Positions 25,238 to 35,029 of a stretch of DNA of 64,000 nt are shown piece after piece. The DNA is from Pseudonocardia acidicola (lineage in GTDB: Bacteria; Actinomycetota; Actinomycetes; Mycobacteriales; Pseudonocardiaceae): assembly GCF_012911935.1 (NCBI RefSeq), contig NZ_JAAXLA010000002.1, forward strand, positions 62,001 to 126,000. The letters run 5' to 3'. The number at the start of each line of letters is the position of its first letter. Within the stretch, counting starts at the first letter, position 1. The translations under genes and the position numbers were made by a program. The notes below the pieces were generated by a model. It saw nothing but the letters and a program-made list of their open reading frames with translations. It was not told the origin of the DNA and did no database searches.

Positions 25238-26116
25238 TCAGTTGATGATGCGCAGGTCGGGGATCCAGCCGGCCGAGACGGCCATGATGTAGAAGTCCGT
25301 GACCGCCAGGGTCACCAGCGTGGTCCAGGCCAGCTGCATGTGCTTGCCGTTGAGCCGGCTCACCTGACCCCACAGCTTGTAGCGCAACGGGTGCTTGGAG
25401 AAGTGGTTCAGCCGGCCGCCGATGATGCTGCGGCACGAATGGCAGGACAGCGTGTAGGCCCACAGGAACACCACGTTGATCAGCAGGATGATGTTGCCCA
25501 GGCCGAGGCCGAAGCTGCCGTCGGCCTTCTGAAAGGCCCTGATCGCGTCGTAGGTGTTGATGATCGAGATGAGCGCCGCGATGTAGAAGAAGTAGCGGTG
25601 CAGGTTCTGGAACAGCAGCGGGAAACGGGTCTCCCCGGTGTAGCGCTGGTGCGGCTCGGCCACCGCGCAGGCCGGCGGCGACAACCAGAACGCCCGGTAG
25701 TAGGCCTTCCGGTAGTAGTAGCAGGTGAGCCGGAACAGCAGCAGAAACGGCAGCGAGATCGCGGCGTACGGCAGCCACCACACGTCGGGGAGGAACCGGC
25801 CGAAGTGTGCGGCCTGCTCCACGCAGCCGTTCGACACACACGGCGAGTAGAACGGCGTCAGGTAGTTGTAGTCCGCGACGAAGTACCACTCCTGCATGAA
25901 GGCCCGGACCGTGGCGTAGATGACCCAGGCGCCCAGGCCCACCGCGGTCGCCAATGGCGGCAGCCACCATCGATCCGTGCGGAGTGTCCGTGCCGCGATC
26001 TGCGCCCGCCCGGCGGACGCGTCTGTGGTGGATGACACGTCAGGGGTGTCCTCATCTGTCGAAGCCGACGGCGCCGCTCCGGACAGCCCCCAGGATGAAG
26101 GCCACCAGTACGCCAC
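25238..26116 (-). CDS. succinate dehydrogenase (Sdh1-type) membrane subunit
   Basis: A 292-residue membrane anchor like mycobacterial Rv0249c. After a low-complexity N-terminus (1-45) it has about five hydrophobic helices with HRYFFYIAALISIINTYDAI and NIILLINVVFLWAYTLSCHSC as landmarks. The C225-H226-S227-C228 motif is notable: the mycobacterial Sdh1 anchor has been described as holding a membrane-embedded Rieske-type cluster instead of heme, and these residues could supply ligands (inference). The start is uncertain: GTG 26116 gives the longest form, and a GTG near residue 26 is also possible. The roughly 110 bases upstream lack another gene and should hold the promoter. Confidence 0.88.
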   Translation of the reverse strand: MAYWWPSSWGLSGAAPSASTDEDTPDVSSTTDASAGRAQIAARTLRTDRWWLPPLATAVGLGAWVIYATVRAFMQEWYFVADYNYLTPFYSPCVSNGCVEQAAHFGRFLPDVWWLPYAAISLPFLLLFRLTCYYYRKAYYRAFWLSPPACAVAEPHQRYTGETRFPLLFQNLHRYFFYIAALISIINTYDAIRAFQKADGSFGLGLGNIILLINVVFLWAYTLSCHSCRSIIGGRLNHFSKHPLRYKLWGQVSRLNGKHMQLAWTTLVTLAVTDFYIMAVSAGWIPDLRIIN

Positions 26117-26256
26117 ATCGTCGGGTCGTATGGATCACAGTGAGCCTACGACGGAAGTCACACCGACGGCGGATCAGGGTGGGAACAAAACCGCTGCTGG
26201 AGACCGGGGTCACACCCGGGGGACGCACCCGTGACGTGCTGCGGGAACGGCGAAGC

Positions 26257-26281
26257 GCCCGGCCCCGTCGTGGGGCCGGGC
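26257..26281 (-). terminator. terminator of the second sdh operon
   Basis: A perfect 10-bp stem (GCCCGGCCCC at 26257-26266, loop GTCGT, GGGGCCGGGC at 26272-26281), 31 bases beyond the stop of the type-B iron-sulfur subunit gene. Confidence 0.65.
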
Positions 26282-26311
26282 CGCTCCGGGTGCGGCGTCA
26301 CGCCGCTGTCG

Positions 26312-27063
26312 TCACGCGCCCTTGCGGCGGGCCTTCCGCGCGTTGAGGTAGTCCCGGTTGAGCTGGGAGATGACGTCGAGCGGGATCTCCTTGGGGCAGG
26401 CGACGGCGCACTCACCGGTGTTGGTGCACCCGCCGAACCCGGAGGCGTCGTGCTCGGAGACCATCGCCAGCACCCGGCTGTTGCGCTCGGGCTGGCCCTG
26501 CGGCAGCTCACCGAGGTGGGTGATCTTCGCGCCGAGGAACAGCGACGCCGAGCCGTTCGGGCACGCCGCCACGCAGGCACCGCAGCCGATACAGGCCGCG
26601 GCGGCGAACGCGCGGTCGGCGTGCTCCTTCGGCACCGGGGCGGCGTGCGCGTCGGGCGCGGACCCGGTCGGGGCACTGATGTAGCCACCGGCCTGGATGA
26701 TCCGGTCGAAGGCGTTCCGGTCGACGACCAGGTCCTTGATCACCGGGAACGCGCCGGCCCGGAAGGGCTCGATGGTGATCGTGTCGCCGTCGGAGAAGTG
26801 CCGCATGTGCAGCTGGCAGGTGGTGGTCGCCTTCTCCGGGCCGTGCGGCTGGCCGTCGATCACCATGCTGCACGAGCCGCAGATCCCCTCGCGGCAGTCG
26901 TGGTCGAAGGCCACCGGGTCCTCGCCCGCCAGGGCGAGCTTCTCGTTGAGCACGTCGAGCAGCTCGAGGAACGACATGTCCGGCGACGCGTCGTCCACGT
27001 CGTAGTTGACGATCTTGCCCTTGTCGTCGGCGTTCTGCTGCCGCCAGACCTTGAGGTGCAACT

Positions 27064-27067
<4 letters not shown>
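26312..27067 (-). CDS. sdhB: succinate dehydrogenase/fumarate reductase (type B) iron-sulfur subunit
   Basis: A 251-residue iron-sulfur subunit. The [2Fe-2S] domain is [15 protein letters not shown] with a later C in TTTCQLHM. The C-terminal ferredoxin-like domain has [19 protein letters not shown] and [20 protein letters not shown]. The sequence is distinct from the Sdh1 subunit at 22530 and fits the corynebacterial/Bacillus SdhCAB (type B) class. The GTG start overlaps the flavoprotein stop (GTGA). It ends in a KARRKGA tail, then the hairpin at 26257. Confidence 0.93.
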
Positions 27068-29007
<1,940 letters not shown>

Positions 29008-29008
29008 A

Positions 29009-29734
29009 TCAGACCAATCCGAAGGTGACGGCGAGCGGGACGGACAGGAAGCCCACGGTCAGCACGACGGCGAAGACCAGGGCGAATCCCTTCAGCGCGT
29101 TCTGGGTCGCCGCACTCGAGCGGCCGAACGTCTGCAGGCCGCTCCAGAGCCCGTGGCGCACGTGGAAGCCCACGGCGATGACGGCGATGACGTAGATCAG
29201 CGTCGCGTACCAGTGCGACGGCGCGAAGTCCGCGGCCACGTTGTCGTAGACCGCGCCGTGCACACCGTTCGGGTTCAGCGTCCCCGCGGTGAGGTCCAGC
29301 AGGTGGTAGACGACGAACAGCGCGATGATCACGCCGCCCCAGCGCATGGTGCGGGCGGCGTAGCTGCCCTGCACCGGCTGGCGGTGGGTGTAGCGGACCG
29401 GGCGGGCCGCACGGGCACGGCGGGCCAGCACGATCGCCGAGACGATGTGGGCCACCACCGACACGGTCAGGACCACGCGGATGATCCAGAGGGCCCCGGT
29501 GCGCGGCACCGCGGGCTCGAGCATCGTGCGCAGCCACGCGGAGTAGTCGTCGAGGGCGGCAGCCCCGAGGAAGATCTTCAGGTTGCCGATCATGTGCAGC
29601 ACCAGATAGAGCAGCATGATCGCGCCGGTCACGGCCATCACGTACTTGAGCAGGACGGACGGCACACGCTGCCGCCGTCGCGCGGGAACGGCGCCGCCGG
29701 CCGTGCCCGCTCCACGCGCCACTGTTGTCACCAC
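29009..29734 (-). CDS. sdhC: succinate dehydrogenase type-B cytochrome b subunit
   Basis: A 241-residue membrane subunit with five helices and histidines positioned as ligands for two b-type hemes: [36 protein letters not shown] and [13 protein letters not shown]. It matches the diheme cytochrome b-558 class that anchors SdhAB. Two adjacent GTG codons (29734, 29731) are plausible starts; a longer frame would run into the LysR operator. It is the first gene of the operon, divergent from lysR. Confidence 0.9.
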   Translation of the reverse strand: MVTTVARGAGTAGGAVPARRRQRVPSVLLKYVMAVTGAIMLLYLVLHMIGNLKIFLGAAALDDYSAWLRTMLEPAVPRTGALWIIRVVLTVSVVAHIVSAIVLARRARAARPVRYTHRQPVQGSYAARTMRWGGVIIALFVVYHLLDLTAGTLNPNGVHGAVYDNVAADFAPSHWYATLIYVIAVIAVGFHVRHGLWSGLQTFGRSSAATQNALKGFALVFAVVLTVGFLSVPLAVTFGLV

Positions 29735-29771
29735 GGCGCACAGTCGACTACCGGGTCCCGCTGCCGTCCAA

Positions 29772-29797
29772 TGCATCGTTGCGACACATTCGATGCA
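29772..29797. promoter_or_regulatory. inverted repeat between sdhC and lysR (probable LysR operator)
   Basis: TGCATCG (29772-29778) and CGATGCA (29791-29797) form perfect 7-bp arms with a 12-base spacer, midway between the divergent starts. The position and architecture fit a LysR-type operator controlling lysR and the sdhCAB operon. Confidence 0.55.
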
Positions 29798-29811
29798 CGT
29801 AGGCTATAGGC

Positions 29812-30783
29812 GTGACACTTCAGCAGCTCGCGTACTTCGTCGCGCTGGCGGACGTGCGCAGCTTCACTCGTGCGGCCGATCAATCCGGTGTCGCGCAGCC
29901 CACACTGTCCCGCCAGCTGAAGGCCCTGGAGGACGAGCTCGGCGCGCCGCTGGTCAACCGTGGACGTGGCGAGCTGACGCTGACCCCGGCCGGCGAGGCA
30001 GTGCTCCCGCTGGCCCGGCGGATTCTCGCGGACTCCGAAAGCGCCCGGACCGCGGTCGCCGAGATCGTCGGGCTGCGCCGCGGGCGGGTCCGGGTGGGCG
30101 CCACGCCCTCGCTGTGCATCGGCGTGGTGGCCGACGTGCTGCGGGTCTTCCACGAGCAGTACCCGGACATCCATCTCGAACTGAGTGAGAACGGTTCGCA
30201 GCCGCTGGTCCGCGACCTCACCCGCGGCCTGCTCGACGTCGCGGTCCTCGTCGTGCCGCGGGAGGGCCTCGACCCGTCGCTGGAGATCACCCCGCTGATG
30301 CGGGAACGCCTCTCGGTGGCCTCGCCGCGGTCCGGGCGGCCGCCGTCGGGTCGCGGTTCGATGTCGGTGGCCGAGCTGTCCCGGCGCTCGCTGGTGATGT
30401 TCCGCAAGGGCTACGACCTGCGCGAGGTGACGCTGCAGGCCTACGCCGACGCCGGGGTGACCCCGAAGTTCGCCGTCGAGGGCGGCGAGATGGACGCGGT
30501 CCTGCGGATGGTCGAGGCCGGGACGGGCGTCGCCGTGGTGCCCGACCTGGTGTTCGCCGGCCGACCGCGGCTGCGCCGGACCGTGCTCACCCCACCGTTG
30601 TATCGGACCGTCGCGCTGGCCCGCCGCTCCGACGTCGCGCCCACCCAGGCCTCCCAGGCCTTCTGCGACACGCTGCTGTCGTTCATCGGCGAGGTGTCCG
30701 CGATCGGCGGGCTCTCCGCGGACGTGCAGGTGCTGCACCGGTGGCGGGAGGAGACCCCGCGCCGGCCCGCCCCCCGGAACTGA
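29812..30783 (+). CDS. LysR-family transcriptional regulator
   Basis: A 323-residue LysR regulator. The N-terminal winged helix (residues 1-60) reads LQQLAYFVALADVRSFTRAADQSGVAQPTLSRQLKALEDELGAPL, and the C-terminal periplasmic-binding-like effector domain starts near residue 92 (GRVRVGATPSLCIGVVADVL). The start is GTG 29812, with TAGGCT (29800-29805) six bases upstream, so probably leaderless. It is divergent from sdhCAB with a 26-bp inverted repeat between; a role in controlling succinate dehydrogenase expression is likely but inferred. Confidence 0.9.
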   Translation: MTLQQLAYFVALADVRSFTRAADQSGVAQPTLSRQLKALEDELGAPLVNRGRGELTLTPAGEAVLPLARRILADSESARTAVAEIVGLRRGRVRVGATPSLCIGVVADVLRVFHEQYPDIHLELSENGSQPLVRDLTRGLLDVAVLVVPREGLDPSLEITPLMRERLSVASPRSGRPPSGRGSMSVAELSRRSLVMFRKGYDLREVTLQAYADAGVTPKFAVEGGEMDAVLRMVEAGTGVAVVPDLVFAGRPRLRRTVLTPPLYRTVALARRSDVAPTQASQAFCDTLLSFIGEVSAIGGLSADVQVLHRWREETPRRPAPRN

Positions 30784-30820
30784 CCGGCTCTCGGGGCTGA
30801 GCGGCTCTGGCGGGCTGCGC

Positions 30821-31930
30821 TCAGTCCTCGTCGCCGGACGGCAACTGCTCGGCCAGCTCGGCGGCGTGCTCGGCGAGTGCTTCCCGCACCGCCCGGTAGG
30901 CGACGCCCGCGGGGTAGCCCTTGCGGGCGAGCATGCCCAGCAGCCGGCGGGCCACGGCCTCGTCGACCTCGCCGCGCTGAGTGCGCAGCTTGCGGTCCAC
31001 GAGCTCACGGGCGCGCTGTTCCTCGGCCTCCTGGTCGACCTCGGCGAGCGCCTCGCCCGCGGTCTCGTCGTCGACACCCTTGCGCCGCAGCTCGATCGCG
31101 ATGGCGCGCCGGCCCAAGCCGCGGAACGTGTGGCGGGAACGGACCCACTGCCCCGCGAACGCCGCGTCGTCGATCAGGCCGACCTCACCGAACCGGTCGA
31201 GCACCCGGGCCGCCGCATCGTCGGGAACGCCGCGCTTGCGCAGCGCCTGGGCGAGCTCCTGCCTGGTCCGGGCGCGGTCGGTGAGCAGCCGCAGGCAGAT
31301 CGACCGGGCCACCGAGTCCGGGTCGGCGTCGTCGTCACGCTCCGCCGCTCCCCAACCGGTGCGGCCCCGAGCACCGGGCCTGCCCCGGGCCGGGCCCCCG
31401 TCGGGCCCGTCGGCGTCCACGCCGGATCGGCGCTGCCGGCGCCGGCCACCAGCGGGACGGTCATCGCCGGGCGCCGCGGCCCGGGAGACGACACCACCGC
31501 CGTTCAGGCTGTCGGACTCGGCGTCGGCCCCGACCGGCCGGTCGCCGGAGCCCTCCCGCCCGGCAGCGCCGGCGCGCCGGGCCCGTCCCCCGGCCGGGGA
31601 GCGGCGACGGTCCGTGGTGGGCGCGTCCCCGGCGTCCGGCATCCGGGCCGAGTTCCGGCGGCCACGGGCCGGCTCGGAGGTGTCGAACCGTGCGACGGGC
31701 ACCGGACCGGGACCGCCGGTCGTCCCCAGGTCGTCCAGTGACGCCACCGGGGCCGGACCCGGAGCGTCGGCCGTCGCGCCGACGTCGTCGAGGGCGGCAA
31801 CCGCATATCGGTCCTGCTGCTCACCGATGACGAAGTCGTCCAACCGGGCGACGCGCACGCCCGAGGGCCGCTGCGCTGTGCCGTCGCCCGGCTCGGTGCG
31901 GCCCTCGGGCCGCTCGTCCGGGCCTTCCAT
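30821..31930 (-). CDS. recX: RecX regulatory protein with long N-terminal extension
   Basis: A 369-residue protein. The RecX core is only the last about 165 residues: SICLRLLTDRARTRQELAQALRKRGV, GLIDDAAFAGQWVRSRHTFRGLGRRAIAIELRRKGV and RLLGMLARKGYPAGVAYRAVREAL, three-helix repeats that fit the groove of the RecA filament and inhibit it. The first about 200 residues are disordered, Arg/Gly/Asp/Pro-rich, and contain four copies of a VAxLDD-type motif (27-33, 44-50, 62-68, 79-83) spaced 17-18 residues. Usual RecX proteins are 150-200 residues. It lies five bases after recA and is co-transcribed. Confidence 0.92.
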   Translation of the reverse strand: MEGPDERPEGRTEPGDGTAQRPSGVRVARLDDFVIGEQQDRYAVAALDDVGATADAPGPAPVASLDDLGTTGGPGPVPVARFDTSEPARGRRNSARMPDAGDAPTTDRRRSPAGGRARRAGAAGREGSGDRPVGADAESDSLNGGGVVSRAAAPGDDRPAGGRRRQRRSGVDADGPDGGPARGRPGARGRTGWGAAERDDDADPDSVARSICLRLLTDRARTRQELAQALRKRGVPDDAAARVLDRFGEVGLIDDAAFAGQWVRSRHTFRGLGRRAIAIELRRKGVDDETAGEALAEVDQEAEEQRARELVDRKLRTQRGEVDEAVARRLLGMLARKGYPAGVAYRAVREALAEHAAELAEQLPSGDED

Positions 31931-31935
31931 CGGGC

Positions 31936-32976
31936 TCAGAAGTCGACCGGCGCCGGCAGCGGCTCCGCGTCGGCGTCGAGCACCGCGCCGATACCGAGCT
32001 TCTCCTTGATCTTCTTCTCGATCTCGGCCGCGACGTCCGGGTTGTCCTTGAGGAACTTCCGGGCGTTCTCCTTGCCCTGGCCCATCTGGTCGCCCTCGTA
32101 GGTGTACCAGGCACCGGACTTGCGGATGATGCCCTGCTCCACGCCGACGTCGATCAGCGAGCCCTCACGGCTGATGCCGACGCCGTAGAGCACGTCGAAC
32201 TCGGCCTGCTTGAACGGCGGGGCGACCTTGTTCTTCACGACCTTGACGCGGGTCCGGCTACCGACCATGTCGGTGCCGTCCTTGAGCGTCTCGATGCGGC
32301 GGATGTCGAGACGCACCGAGGCGTAGAACTTCAGCGCCTTGCCACCGGTCGTGGTCTCCGGCGACCCGAACATGACGCCGATCTTCTCGCGCAACTGGTT
32401 GATGAAGATCGCGGTGGTGCCGGAGTTGCTCAGCGCACCGGTGATCTTCCGCAGTGCCTGGCTCATCAGCCGGGCCTGCAGGCCGACGTGGCTGTCGCCC
32501 ATCTCACCCTCGATCTCCGCGCGGGGCACCAGGGCCGCCACCGAGTCGATGACGATGATGTCGAGCGCGCCGGAGCGGATCAGCATGTCGGCGATCTCGA
32601 GTGCCTGCTCACCGGTGTCGGGCTGGGAGACCAGCAGATCGTCGGTGTTGACCCCGAGTGCCTTGGCGTACTCCGGGTCGAGCGCGTGCTCGGCGTCGAT
32701 GAAGGCCGCGATACCGCCGGCCGCCTGGGCGTTGGCCACCGCGTGCAGCGCCACCGTGGTCTTACCGCTGGACTCCGGGCCGTAGATCTCCACCACCCGG
32801 CCGCGGGGCAGCCCCCCGACGCCGAGTGCGACGTCGAGCGCGATGGAACCGGTGGGGATCACACCGATCGGCGGGCGGGTCTCGTCGCCGAGGCGCATCA
32901 CCGAGCCCTTGCCGTGGTTCTTCTCGATCTGGGCGAGAGCGAGCTGAAGCGCCTTCTCGCGGTCGGGTGCGGTCAT
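31936..32976 (-). CDS. recA: recombinase A
   Basis: A 346-residue RecA. The Walker A motif GPESSGKT is at residues 66-73, Walker B is in [12 protein letters not shown], the L2/interface region is [51 protein letters not shown], and the C-terminus is short and acidic. It performs strand exchange and LexA coprotease activation in the SOS response. No intein interrupts it. The start is ATG 32976 with GAGGTGG upstream. A LexA-type box lies at 33139, about 165 bases upstream. recX follows in the same transcript. Confidence 0.98.
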   Translation of the reverse strand: MTAPDREKALQLALAQIEKNHGKGSVMRLGDETRPPIGVIPTGSIALDVALGVGGLPRGRVVEIYGPESSGKTTVALHAVANAQAAGGIAAFIDAEHALDPEYAKALGVNTDDLLVSQPDTGEQALEIADMLIRSGALDIIVIDSVAALVPRAEIEGEMGDSHVGLQARLMSQALRKITGALSNSGTTAIFINQLREKIGVMFGSPETTTGGKALKFYASVRLDIRRIETLKDGTDMVGSRTRVKVVKNKVAPPFKQAEFDVLYGVGISREGSLIDVGVEQGIIRKSGAWYTYEGDQMGQGKENARKFLKDNPDVAAEIEKKIKEKLGIGAVLDADAEPLPAPVDF

Positions 32977-33138
32977 CTCTTGCCACCTCGCTGATGTGCG
33001 CTCTGGGGCGGTCCGGGACTGTGCGGTTGAGGTCTTGCGGGGAGCCACGGATGAAACCGTATTGGGTCGCACCGACAGTCCCGACGATCGCGCCGCCAGC
33101 TGTGGACGGCTGGGCCGCGATGTGCACAACAGCGTATA

Positions 33139-33152
33139 CGAACGCCTGTTCG
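33139..33152. promoter_or_regulatory. LexA (SOS) box upstream of recA
   Basis: CGAAC-GCCT-GTTCG is a perfect match to the actinobacterial/Bacillus-type SOS box (CGAACNNNNGTTCG), located between DUF3046 and recA. The 33212-32977 interval has no gene. Confidence 0.85.
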
Positions 33153-33212
33153 ATCGGCTACCGACACGCCGATCCGATACCCTCCGGCGCTGCGTGCCGG
33201 CTCCGTGCCGGT

Positions 33213-33407
33213 TCAGCGTCGCTGCGCCGGCACGTCGTAGGCCTCGCACACCGCCAACCAGACCTTCTTCGGGTCGATGCCGTCCTCGATGGCCTGGTCG
33301 ACGGTCCGCCCCCCGAGCTCGGCGAAGACGTGGTCCCTGGCCAGCGAGCCGGCGCGGACCGGGCCGAACTCGCCCTCCATCAGCTGACGAAAGTGGGTCA
33401 GTCGCAC
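33213..33407 (-). CDS. DUF3046 protein
   Basis: A 64-residue protein of the actinobacterial DUF3046 family, recognisable from [14 protein letters not shown], the [38 protein letters not shown] core and its place directly upstream of recA (as Rv2738c). Predicted small helical protein; function unknown. The GTG start has TACCCT seven bases upstream on the minus strand, a leaderless pattern. Confidence 0.88.
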   Translation of the reverse strand: MRLTHFRQLMEGEFGPVRAGSLARDHVFAELGGRTVDQAIEDGIDPKKVWLAVCEAYDVPAQRR

Positions 33408-33565
33408 CGTGTCGAGGGTAGGGCTCCGATCACCGCCGCGCTCCCGGCGGGCCCGCCGCCCACCGGGCGCGACCGGCCGCGCTCCGCCCGGCGCCGGGAC
33501 CTTGGGCTCTGCCGCCGGGCACCGGATCGCGCCTGTGATGGGGCTTCCGGATCGGGGGTGGGCTC

Positions 33566-34972
33566 ATGTCGGTGGTACGGACGTGCCTGGCGATGGCGAC
33601 CGTGCTGGCCATGACCCTGGGTGTGCTCCTGATCTGGCGGGGTCCGCCCCGGAGTGCGCCCGCACCTCCCGGGGCCGGGTCCGCGCCGGCGACCGAGGCC
33701 GCACCCGCGCCCGCACCCGACGCCGTGGCGCTGGAGGCGGTGTCGACCCCGCAGCCGGATCCGTTCACCGCGCCCGTGGGCGCCGACCAGGCCGGCCTCA
33801 GCCCCGTCGAGACCGCCGGCGGGACGCTGCTGGCCGACAGCCCCGGCGTCTACGGGGTGACGGCGGCAGGGCCCGCGTGCGACCGCGAGCGACTGATCGC
33901 CCTGCTGAGGGCCGACCCGCGGGTCGCGGACGCCTGGGCGGGCGTGCTCGACATCGATCCCGACGCGATACCCGGCTACGTCCGCGGACTGTCCCCGGCG
34001 ATTCTGCGGTCGGACACATTCCTCACCGATCACGGGTATGCCGACGGCGATGCCACCGAAGTGCCTGCGGTGTTGCAGGCGGGCACGGCGGTGCTGGTCG
34101 ACCGTTTCGGCCAGCCGGCGGTCAAATGCTCCTGCGGCGACCCGTTGACCCCGCCGATGGGCTACCTCCGGGCTCCGTCCTTCCACGGCCTGCCCTGGGC
34201 GGGGTTCACGCCGGGCGCCATCACGGTCATCCGGCGGTCGCCCGTCATGATCGATCGGTTCGTCATGGCCGACGTCCCCGGCGGGGCGGCGCTGATCGTG
34301 GTCCCGGGCACGGCCGGCTACCGGCCAGCTCCGCCGGGAACCGCCCTGCAGCCCGCCGTGCTCCACGACCACCCCTGGTCGGCCGCCGGGCCGCAGCCGT
34401 CGGCCTCCCCCGGCACGAGCCCGGCCACTCCGCCCACCGGCACGGAGCCGTCGCCGGGCACCGCGAACCCCGTGCCGCACGCGGTGCCGAGCGCCCCCGC
34501 CGACGGCTCGACCCCACCGCCGGTCACCACGGCCGGCGGGCCGCCGGACACCGCGACGGGACGACAGGCACCGGCCACCCCGCCGACGACGGCGACGACC
34601 CCGGCGACCCCGGCGACCCCGGCGACCCCGGCGACCCCGGCGACCCCGGCGACCCCGGCGAACCCGGCGAACCCGGCGACACTGCCGCCGAACCCGGTCA
34701 CGCAGGCACCGCCGGCGCCGCTCACCCAGGAGCCGCCCGCGCCGGTCACGACCCGGCAGCCGCGGACCACCGCGGCAAGCCCGCCGACGACGATCGTGCC
34801 CGGCCCGCCGGCCACCACGACGGGACCGTCGACAGCCACGAGGCGATCGGAGCGCACGCCGGCGACGGGCGCCCCCACGGCCGGGCCGCCGACGACGACG
34901 ACCCGACAGAGCACCGGACAGTCGCCGGGCAGCTTCACGACCCGGCCGCCGGCCGGCCCGGCCACCCGGTGA
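33566..34972 (+). CDS. exported DUF6777-like protein with Pro/Thr-rich repeat tail
   Basis: A 468-residue protein. A hydrophobic N-terminal helix (about 5-25) gives a signal peptide or anchor. Residues about 85-245 contain PGVYGVTAAGPACDRERLIALL, DAIPGYVRGLSPAILRSDTFLTDHGY, VLQAGTAVLVDRFGQPAVKCSCGDPLTPP, which resemble the actinobacterial DUF6777 family as I remember it. The remaining about 220 residues are Pro/Thr/Ala-rich, with six ATP and two ANP tripeptides in tandem, resembling a wall-spanning or glycosylated stalk. No C-terminal anchor is present. The function is unknown. The start is taken as GTG/ATG near 33566. Confidence 0.7.
   Translation: MSVVRTCLAMATVLAMTLGVLLIWRGPPRSAPAPPGAGSAPATEAAPAPAPDAVALEAVSTPQPDPFTAPVGADQAGLSPVETAGGTLLADSPGVYGVTAAGPACDRERLIALLRADPRVADAWAGVLDIDPDAIPGYVRGLSPAILRSDTFLTDHGYADGDATEVPAVLQAGTAVLVDRFGQPAVKCSCGDPLTPPMGYLRAPSFHGLPWAGFTPGAITVIRRSPVMIDRFVMADVPGGAALIVVPGTAGYRPAPPGTALQPAVLHDHPWSAAGPQPSASPGTSPATPPTGTEPSPGTANPVPHAVPSAPADGSTPPPVTTAGGPPDTATGRQAPATPPTTATTPATPATPATPATPATPATPANPANPATLPPNPVTQAPPAPLTQEPPAPVTTRQPRTTAASPPTTIVPGPPATTTGPSTATRRSERTPATGAPTAGPPTTTTRQSTGQSPGSFTTRPPAGPATR
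34604..34675 (+). repeat. 9-bp tandem repeat within the DUF6777-like gene
   Basis: Eight in-phase copies of a 9-bp unit: six GCGACCCCG followed by two GCGAACCCG, encoding (Ala-Thr-Pro)6(Ala-Asn-Pro)2. The first copy starts at 34604. Copy number is expected to vary by slippage. Confidence 0.85.
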
Positions 34973-35029
34973 ATCCGGGCCGGCCCGGACGGCGTCCCCG
35001 CGGCGCCCGCGGATGGCAGGCTGAGCGAC

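Noticed and set aside
26117..26250. Small genes between the two sdh operons
   Set aside because: The short frames overlap the sdh anchor start and lack ribosome sites, TANNNT hexamers and protein-like composition.
34597..34680. CRISPR array or other structured repeat
   Set aside because: The units are 9 bp without spacers, in phase with the reading frame, and encode a Pro-rich stalk.
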